DNA of 13,737 nucleotides from an uncultured Bacilli bacterium (GTDB lineage: Bacteria > Bacillota_I > Bacilli_A > RF39 > UBA660). The notes beneath the pieces were generated by a model that worked only from the letters and a program-made list of their open reading frames with translations, had not been told where the DNA came from and made no database searches. Below, piece by piece: positions 7,967-12,925 of this stretch (position 1 is the stretch's first letter; each line of letters begins with the position of its first letter). The stretch spans positions 1 to 13,737 of the forward strand of contig CALVVP010000028.1 in the NCBI GenBank assembly GCA_944363895.1, written 5' to 3'. A program made the position numbers and the translations under genes.

Positions 7967-8869
7967 ATGACAACTACGATTTTCGTCATTATAGCTATTA
8001 TTCTTTTATTTATTTTTGTCTATCGTATTAATACGGGAGATAGCGTTTATAAATTTATCACTAATCAAGCTTCAACTATTTATGAACGATATGCTCCATA
8101 TTCTTTTAAAATAGTCAGAGAAAAAGTAAAAGAATTAGGTCAAGAATATACACCGCGCCAATATGCCATTCAAATTGCCGTATTTGCGGTTGCTTCTGCT
8201 GTTGTTTCTTATTTATATTTTTATAATTTAGTATGGTGCATTGTTTATATTCTAGCTTCAGTTTTAGTTATCCCTTATTTAGCTTATCTACGTTGTAAAC
8301 GTTTATATAGTGAGTTTATCTTTGAACAGATTCAAGTATATACAACTAATACAATTATGGAATTTGCGACAACTCAAAGTTTCGTCAAGTCATTAGAAGG
8401 AGTTTATGAATCTGGCGTATTAGAAGATCCAGTTAAAAGTGATATTAAAACGATGATCGATATGGCTTATCGTAATGGGACGATTACCGAATCAATCGAT
8501 TTTATGAATGAAAAATACGATTATTATATCGTTAGAAATATGCATCAATTATTCTTACAAATTACTAATGAAGGAGCGCGTGATGCTTCGGAATCATTAG
8601 AAAATATGTCACAGGATATCGATATGTTAGTTGAAGGGGTTTATCGTGACCGAATTGACCGAGCAACTTTTCATAAGAAATTCTTACAATTTGGAATTGT
8701 CTTATATTTAATGGTCATGTTGGTACAATTTTTATTAGGTACTGAGACATATATCGAAATGTTAAAAATATGGTATGTTCAGCTATTGTTACACATTATT
8801 ATATTGATTAATACCTATTTCTTATTAGCTGGAGAAAAATTTTATAATGAGAATGTGGGGGCTGAATAA
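7967..8869 (+). CDS. TadB-like inner-membrane platform protein (T2SSF family)
   Basis: Integral membrane protein of the Tad/type II secretion GspF group that forms the platform on which the ATPase acts. Hydrophobic helices are at about 4-20, 67-86, 88-106, 240-258 and 268-287. The cytoplasmic region 110-238 contains the helical T2SSF-type core (SFVKSLEGVYESG... DMAYRNGTITESIDFM... FLQITNEGARDASESLENM), with the usual alternation of small and acidic residues. Length 300 aa is normal for TadB. AAAGGAGG lies six bases upstream of the ATG. Its stop overlaps the start of the TadC-like gene by one base (TAATG), matching the tadB-tadC pairing in Tad loci. Confidence 0.87.
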   Translation: MTTTIFVIIAIILLFIFVYRINTGDSVYKFITNQASTIYERYAPYSFKIVREKVKELGQEYTPRQYAIQIAVFAVASAVVSYLYFYNLVWCIVYILASVLVIPYLAYLRCKRLYSEFIFEQIQVYTTNTIMEFATTQSFVKSLEGVYESGVLEDPVKSDIKTMIDMAYRNGTITESIDFMNEKYDYYIVRNMHQLFLQITNEGARDASESLENMSQDIDMLVEGVYRDRIDRATFHKKFLQFGIVLYLMVMLVQFLLGTETYIEMLKIWYVQLLLHIIILINTYFLLAGEKFYNENVGAE

Positions 8870-9651
8870 TGATATTTTTAATTATTGCTGTTATCTTGTT
8901 TTTTATCGTTATTTATAATAAGATAATCGAACCTGATCAATTTATAAGAGACACGCAGGGAATCTTTAAGTTTTTAATTGAATCAGATTATGAATTTTTA
9001 TTAAAATTAAAATATGGTTCGGATGTCGATGTCAGTAAAATGTTTGGTCAACGAGTTCGTAATGGCTTAATTGCGATGGTAGCGATGTTTTTCTTATTTC
9101 TTTCGCAAATGCAATTTGTTTATGTCTTATTTTGTGTAATTGTAGGGTTTGTCGTTTTCAAACAACCTTATAGTTCTTTAAAATCATATTATAAAAAAAA
9201 TCTTCATCACATCAATTTGATGTTACCTTATTATTTGAAAAGTTTGGAAATTTTAGTCCAACACTATACTGTTCCAGTAGCTTTATCCCGTTCTATCGAA
9301 CAAGCTCCGGAAATATTCAAACCAGGTCTAAGAGATTTAGTGGCCAAAATTGAAGCTGGTGATATGACTGTTGATCCATATATGGAATTTGCTAAAGATT
9401 ATCCTGTTCGCGATTCGATGCGAATGATGCGTTTATTATATCGTTTGAGTTTAGGTAATCAAGATCGAAAACAGGAACAATTATTAATGTTTTCAAGAAC
9501 TGTATCAAATTTGCAAAATAAATCACGGGAACAAAAATATGCCGAAAGATTATCGGCGATGGAACAAAGAACGATGGTTATGTTGTTTGTGACCGGTGGT
9601 GGAATTATGTTATTAATGTTATTATCAATGATGATGATGATGAATTATTGA
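8869..9651 (+). CDS. TadC-like inner-membrane platform protein (T2SSF family)
   Basis: Second platform protein, expected to pair with the TadB-like product. Helices are at about 1-17, 65-98 (probably two) and 234-258. The cytoplasmic core at 100-230 includes LPYYLKSLEILVQHYTVPVA and LYRLSLGNQDRKQEQLLMFS, typical of the family. It ends in five consecutive Met residues (254-258) made by an ATG repeat, followed by Asn-Tyr. The stop is TGA with TAA directly after it. The start overlaps the upstream stop, with GGGGG seven bases upstream, so coupled translation is likely. At 260 aa it is a little shorter than many TadC proteins. Assignment as TadC rather than a second TadB is from order and size. 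Confidence 0.85.
   Translation: MIFLIIAVILFFIVIYNKIIEPDQFIRDTQGIFKFLIESDYEFLLKLKYGSDVDVSKMFGQRVRNGLIAMVAMFFLFLSQMQFVYVLFCVIVGFVVFKQPYSSLKSYYKKNLHHINLMLPYYLKSLEILVQHYTVPVALSRSIEQAPEIFKPGLRDLVAKIEAGDMTVDPYMEFAKDYPVRDSMRMMRLLYRLSLGNQDRKQEQLLMFSRTVSNLQNKSREQKYAERLSAMEQRTMVMLFVTGGGIMLLMLLSMMMMMNY
9628..9642 (+). repeat. (ATG)5 trinucleotide run
   Basis: Five in-frame ATG codons encode Met254-258 at the end of the TadC-like protein. Slippage here would change the Met count without a frameshift. Confidence 0.9.
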
Positions 9652-9676
9652 TAAAATAAATAAAATGTGTTATACT
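9648..9676 (+). promoter_or_regulatory. Promoter of the major pilin gene
   Basis: The -35 box TTGATA (9648-9653) contains the TGA stop of the TadC-like gene. Seventeen bases later comes TATACT (9671-9676) with a TGn extension (9668-9670). This near-consensus promoter precedes the small pilin candidate and would add extra transcript for an abundant subunit. Confidence 0.7.
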
Positions 9677-9699
9677 ATAAACAGTAAGGTGGTGAGAAG

Positions 9700-9930
9700 A
9701 TGAAGGAAGCAGCTGGAGAAGCAAATATGACAGTTATTACTATTATTTTAATTGGTGTTATTGCAGCCATTGCTATACCTATTGTTAATAATGCGATGAA
9801 ATCAACGCAAGCTAAAAGTTGTTGTTCTAATGTTGGGGGTGTTTGGGCTAATAATACTTGTCAAACATCACATACCGATGCAACTGTACCATCAGGGTAT
9901 ACTGACTGTATAAATGAAACAGGAGGTTAA
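9700..9930 (+). CDS. Small cysteine-rich type IV/Flp-like pilin (major pilin candidate)
   Basis: A 76-aa protein with a charged, very short leader MKEAAG. A hydrophobic helix at 10-29 (MTVITIILIGVIAAIAIPIV) has the composition of a type IV pilin alpha-1 stem. A short head follows with four cysteines (41, 42, 54, 70), including the pattern C-C-x3-G-G-x-W-x4-C. Cleavage is expected after Gly6. The Glu usual at mature position 5 is absent; a Glu is at position 1 instead. AAGGTGG lies seven bases before the ATG, with its own promoter. It directly follows the platform genes and precedes two pseudopilins. Small size, position and the dedicated promoter make it the best major-subunit candidate. That the head is disulfide-bonded is inference. 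Confidence 0.8.
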   Translation: MKEAAGEANMTVITIILIGVIAAIAIPIVNNAMKSTQAKSCCSNVGGVWANNTCQTSHTDATVPSGYTDCINETGG

Positions 9931-9959
9931 TAGTTATTGACTTAGTGTGAGGTGATATA

Positions 9960-10400
9960 ATGAATAGCCCGATTGGACATACATTTATTTATAATATTGT
10001 TATTTTATTTGTAATAATAGTTTTTGCTTTTATATCAGGAACATTAAGTTATTATAAGGCTTTTAAAGTAAATAATCGAATTGTTCATGCCATCGAGAAA
10101 TTTGAAGGATATAATCCTTTTTCGAAAGAAGAAATCGAAACGGTTTTGGGTAATTTGGGATATTCATTACAAAGTGCTAATTGTAGGGAAGAATATAAAG
10201 GGATGCATTTAGTTTCCATTGGTGAAAACTATCGTTATTGTATTTATATCGATCCGGAAAATCCTAAATCTGGAGAATACTACAATTATGGCGTTTTAAC
10301 TTACATGAATTTAGACTTACCTGTTATCAATATGATTAATATACCAATATTTACAAGAACAAACCTTATATATAAGTTTACAAGGGACGAATCGTTATAA
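9960..10400 (+). CDS. TadE-like pseudopilin, paralogue 1
   Basis: A 146-aa protein with leader MNSPIG, a transmembrane helix at about 10-32, then a 110-residue extracellular domain. It is a clear paralogue of the product at 10481. Shared features are Y-K-x-F-K-V-x-N-R at 32-40, I-E-K-(F/Y)-E-x-Y-N, L/I-G-Y followed by Cys75, NYRYCIY around Cys94, and D-L-P near 119-121 with a hydrophobic end. Two conserved cysteines suggest a disulfide. GAGGTGAT lies upstream of the ATG. Its stop codon lies in the loop of an intrinsic terminator. TadE-like by architecture and context; the exact role (tip, initiation or length control) is not known. Confidence 0.82.
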   Translation: MNSPIGHTFIYNIVILFVIIVFAFISGTLSYYKAFKVNNRIVHAIEKFEGYNPFSKEEIETVLGNLGYSLQSANCREEYKGMHLVSIGENYRYCIYIDPENPKSGEYYNYGVLTYMNLDLPVINMINIPIFTRTNLIYKFTRDESL

Positions 10401-10412
10401 TGGTTCGTTTTT
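10387..10412 (+). terminator. Intrinsic terminator overlapping the end of pseudopilin 1
   Basis: Stem ACGAATC/GGTTCGT (10387-10393/10402-10408, 7 base pairs with one G-T) encloses an 8-base loop that holds the TAA stop, and is followed by TTTTT. It would end the pilin-pseudopilin transcript, and translating ribosomes could hinder it. Confidence 0.65.
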
Positions 10413-10426
10413 ACTTTACAAAAGAC

Positions 10427-10455
10427 TTGTAGTATTTTTTAAATTATAGTATAAT
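10427..10455 (+). promoter_or_regulatory. Promoter before pseudopilin 2
   Basis: TTGTAG (10427-10432) and a perfect TATAAT (10450-10455) are 17 bases apart, just after the intrinsic terminator. It restarts transcription for the second pseudopilin, the TadZ-like gene and probably the first VirB2-like gene. Confidence 0.65.
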
Positions 10456-10480
10456 TATAACTAGAGTAAGGAGGGAAAAT

Positions 10481-10906
10481 ATGAAGGAAGCAATAGGAAC
10501 ATCGATGATATTTAACTTGGTAATGCTTTTTGTAGGCGTTTTTATTGCTCTTTATGTAGGAACAATTGCTTACTCCAAAGGATTTAAAGTTAGAAACAGA
10601 TTAATTGATATCATCGAAAAATATGAAACGTATAATGATTCTGCTCGGCAAGAAATCGAAGAAAATTTATCTTCTATCGGTTATCAAATTGTCGATCGGG
10701 AATGTCCTAGTCGTGATAATGCTGTAAATGTCGATAATGATAGTAATTATCGTTATTGCATATATCGATATACGACCACTAAAGGAGATTATTATGGTGT
10801 AACAGTATTTATACATTTCGATTTACCGCTTATTGGGAATTTCTTAGAGTTTCCTTTATATGGTGAGACAAGAATTTTATTCGATAAAAATGAGGTGGAA
10901 GGATAA
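10481..10906 (+). CDS. TadE-like pseudopilin, paralogue 2
   Basis: A 141-aa paralogue of the protein at 9960: leader MKEAIG, helix at about 10-31, the shared GFKVRNRLIDIIEKYETYN region, and conserved Cys75 and Cys93 (IGYQ...REC and NYRYCIY). A YYGVTVFIHFDLP stretch is followed by a hydrophobic strand. The leader matches that of the major pilin candidate in its first four residues (MKEA) and in Gly6. AAGGAGGG lies five bases before the ATG, a stronger site than that of paralogue 1. Its stop overlaps the TadZ-like start by one base. Two related pseudopilins suggest a heteromeric minor-pilin pair; inference. Confidence 0.82.
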   Translation: MKEAIGTSMIFNLVMLFVGVFIALYVGTIAYSKGFKVRNRLIDIIEKYETYNDSARQEIEENLSSIGYQIVDRECPSRDNAVNVDNDSNYRYCIYRYTTTKGDYYGVTVFIHFDLPLIGNFLEFPLYGETRILFDKNEVEG

Positions 10907-11895
10907 TGAATGTAATTATTGCAAATCAAAAAAAAGAATTGTTGACAAATTTGAATATCGATGTGATTAAATCGATCGAAGGACAGTATGATGTTGATGA
11001 ATTAATTAGTATGTTTAAAAACTTTTATTATCAGAGAATGATTTTAGATATTACCGCTTTAAAAGATTATACCGATATTAGAGTTTTACAAAAATTATCT
11101 ATTTCTTTAGATATGGATAAGGTTATTTTATTATTAGATGATAGTGAAGAATCTTCTTCACCAAGTTATTTGTCTAAATTAATATCAATGGGTATTTATA
11201 ACTTTACGCGTAATGTTGAAGGAATTATGTATTTATACAATAATCCAAATAGTTATCGTGATGTTGCGCAATATCATCAAATTGATGCCCAAGATGGGGA
11301 ACAAATTATCTATCAAGGGGTCGAAGCTAATTACTGCCGGGTAATTGGGGTTAAGAATGTTACTGACCAAGCAGGAGCTACTACTTTTTGTTATATGATG
11401 GTAAAACAATTGAAGAAAAATTATAATGTCATTGGTGTCGAAGTTGATTCAAATGATTTTAATTATTTTAATGATAAATCTCTACATAGTGTCAATAGTC
11501 GTGAATTAGGACATTTTATTGAAAGAAATAATGATAAAGATGTGATTATTATCGATGTTAATAAAAGTCCAACTGCAATGGGATTAGTTCAAGAAATCGT
11601 CTATTTAGTTGAACCAACAGTTATTAAACTTAATAAATTGATGAATATTAAAAGGAATGCTTTTAAAGAGTTATCAGGTAGAAAGCTTGTTTTAAATCAA
11701 AGTTTACTTAGTTCGAAAGATGTTTTAGAGCTTCAATATGAAGCAAGAGCTAAATTTTTCTTTAACATGCCACCTTTAAATGAAAGAGATTCAAATATTA
11801 TGATTATGGATACTTTTTTAGCTAAAATGGGATTTTTAAAACAACAAAGTGAAGTTGAAGAAGAAAAAAGAAAAAAAATATTTGGCTTGTTTTAG
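10906..11895 (+). CDS. TadZ/CpaE-like protein (degenerate MinD/ParA-type ATPase)
   Basis: Localisation or assembly factor of Tad pili. An N-terminal receiver-like domain (about 1-125; alternating strands such as RMILDIT and KVILLLDD) is followed by a SIMIBI/MinD-like domain (145-310). The P-loop region reads VTDQAGATT (152-160): the activating and binding lysines of KGGxGKT are absent, and the GATT ending resembles atypical TadZ/CpaE P-loops. The Walker B-type strand is DVIIIDV (212-218), and LVLNQ occurs at 261-265. The C-terminus is charged and ends in KKIFGLF, a possible membrane-touching amphipathic tail. It overlaps the upstream pseudopilin stop (TAATG). Probably binds nucleotide weakly or not at all; inference from the missing lysines. 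Confidence 0.83.
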   Translation: MNVIIANQKKELLTNLNIDVIKSIEGQYDVDELISMFKNFYYQRMILDITALKDYTDIRVLQKLSISLDMDKVILLLDDSEESSSPSYLSKLISMGIYNFTRNVEGIMYLYNNPNSYRDVAQYHQIDAQDGEQIIYQGVEANYCRVIGVKNVTDQAGATTFCYMMVKQLKKNYNVIGVEVDSNDFNYFNDKSLHSVNSRELGHFIERNNDKDVIIIDVNKSPTAMGLVQEIVYLVEPTVIKLNKLMNIKRNAFKELSGRKLVLNQSLLSSKDVLELQYEARAKFFFNMPPLNERDSNIMIMDTFLAKMGFLKQQSEVEEEKRKKIFGLF

Positions 11896-11902
11896 GTGAA
11901 TT

Positions 11903-12409
11903 ATGAAAAAATTATGGATTATATGTTTAATATTTAGTTTGTTTTGGAATATTGATTTTGTTAGTGCTGAAGATGATCCATGTGGTTGTAATAGATATGA
12001 ACAAGGCACAGCAGCTTATTTTCACTGTCTTGAAAATTGTCAAGTCGATGATTCAAATACGGAAACTAATACTTATTCTAAAATTGTTTGTAATGGTGTG
12101 AGTATTCCTTATGTCGCTGCCCAAATTACAAGTATTGTTATCGATATTTTAAAAATTGCGACTCCCTTAATTATTGTTATTTTTGGGATGATTGATCTTA
12201 CTAAATCGGTGATTGCTTCGAAAGAAGACGATGTTAAAAAGGGCTGGCATACTTTTATTAAGCGTTTAATTGCTGGTGCTTGTGTGTTTTTGGTTTTCTT
12301 TGCTGTGGAAATCATTATTGGTTTAGTAGCTCCGAGAGGAGAAAATCAAAATATGTGGAGTTGTGTTGATTGTTTTGTCAATGGAAATTGTTCAAATATC
12401 ATGCGATAA
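11903..12409 (+). CDS. VirB2/TrbC-like two-helix protein with signal peptide, paralogue 1
   Basis: A 168-aa protein with a signal peptide (1-22, cleavage likely at VSA/E) and a cysteine-rich stretch (Cys27, 29, 42, 46, 63). Two transmembrane helices at about 71-97 and 121-142 are joined by a short basic loop, KSVIASKEDDVKKGWHTFIKR. The tail is conserved with its paralogue: GLVAPRGEN...WSCxDCxxNG. Two helices around a charged cytoplasmic loop is the topology of VirB2/TrbC pilins and related conjugation proteins of Gram-positive bacteria and mycoplasmas. The ATG follows an AGGTG site that overlaps the TAG stop of the TadZ-like gene. The family call rests on topology and loop motif, so other small T4SS membrane proteins remain possible. 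Confidence 0.75.
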   Translation: MKKLWIICLIFSLFWNIDFVSAEDDPCGCNRYEQGTAAYFHCLENCQVDDSNTETNTYSKIVCNGVSIPYVAAQITSIVIDILKIATPLIIVIFGMIDLTKSVIASKEDDVKKGWHTFIKRLIAGACVFLVFFAVEIIIGLVAPRGENQNMWSCVDCFVNGNCSNIMR

Positions 12410-12410
12410 A

Positions 12411-12439
12411 TTGACAAAGCATAAAAATTGTAGTATTAT
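12411..12439 (+). promoter_or_regulatory. Consensus promoter before VirB2-like paralogue 2
   Basis: A perfect TTGACA (12411-12416) begins two bases after the previous stop and stands 17 bases before TATTAT (12434-12439). This is the best -35 match in the window, followed by a strong GAGGAGG ribosome site (12451-12457), suggesting high expression of the downstream gene. Confidence 0.75.
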
Positions 12440-12464
12440 TTAATTTAGATGAGGAGGATTTTAT

Positions 12465-12842
12465 ATGTTTATACTAGATACTATATCATGCGGCTTTAAT
12501 GCAAATGGGGATCCACTTTTAGTCATGGACAGTATGATTCCTAATTTAATTTCAACAATTATTAATATTATTAAAATAGCTGTACCTATTTTATTAGTTA
12601 TTTTTGGTATGTTGGATTTAGGTAAAGCTGTTATGGCTCAAAAAGAAGATGAAATAAAAAAAGGTCAACAAACATTTGTCAAGAGATTAATTGCTGCAGT
12701 AATTGTCTTCTTAGTTATCTTTGTCGTTCAAATTGTGATTGGCTTAGTAGCTCCGAGAGGGGAAAATGCCGATGTTTGGAGTTGTTTTGACTGCCTTATT
12801 AATGGTACAACTTCAAATAATTGTGAACCATATAGTGATTAA
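12465..12842 (+). CDS. VirB2/TrbC-like two-helix protein, paralogue 2
   Basis: A 125-aa paralogue of the preceding protein without its secreted cysteine-rich N-terminus. Helices are at about 27-50 and 74-96, with cytoplasmic loop KAVMAQKEDEIKKGQQTFVKR and the same GLVAPRGEN...WSCxDCxxNG tail. The two genes share a 17-base identical stretch at the start of this tail (12323-12339 and 12744-12760). There is no cleavable signal peptide; the first helix may be inserted directly. GAGGAGG lies seven bases before the ATG, a consensus promoter precedes it and a terminator follows, so it is probably also transcribed as a single gene. This fits an abundant pilin-like subunit; the polymer role is inferred. 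Confidence 0.78.
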   Translation: MFILDTISCGFNANGDPLLVMDSMIPNLISTIINIIKIAVPILLVIFGMLDLGKAVMAQKEDEIKKGQQTFVKRLIAAVIVFLVIFVVQIVIGLVAPRGENADVWSCFDCLINGTTSNNCEPYSD

Positions 12843-12846
12843 TTTT

Positions 12847-12875
12847 AAAAAAGATATTTATTATCTTTTTTTTTT
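12847..12875 (+). terminator. Intrinsic terminator after VirB2-like paralogue 2
   Basis: AAAAAAGATA/TATCTTTTTT (12847-12856/12862-12871) forms a 10-base-pair stem with a 5-base loop, running into a ten-T tract (12866-12875). The stem has only one G-C pair, so termination may be partial. A-tract and T-tract symmetry means it could work on both strands. Confidence 0.6.
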
Positions 12876-12885
12876 ATGTTATAAT
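12857..12885 (+). promoter_or_regulatory. Extended -10 promoter before the VirB6-like gene
   Basis: TGTTATAAT (12877-12885) starts two bases after the terminator T-tract. The -35 position (TTTATT, 12857-12862) is weak and lies inside the hairpin. The same extended -10 occurs before the 217-aa gene. Confidence 0.5.
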
Positions 12886-12925
12886 GTAGTATGAGAGAAA
12901 CTTTTTTTAAGGGATTGGGATATTT

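Noticed and set aside
9628..9642. (ATG)5 run as a phase-variation switch
   Set aside because: The repeat unit is three bases and in frame, so length change would only alter the number of Met residues.
9937..9942. TTGACT as a -35 box before pseudopilin 1
   Set aside because: No -10 box follows at 16-18 bases, where the coding region already begins.
12109..12315. 68-aa open frame on the - strand inside VirB2-like paralogue 1
   Set aside because: Antisense image of the transmembrane coding region, with no expression signals.
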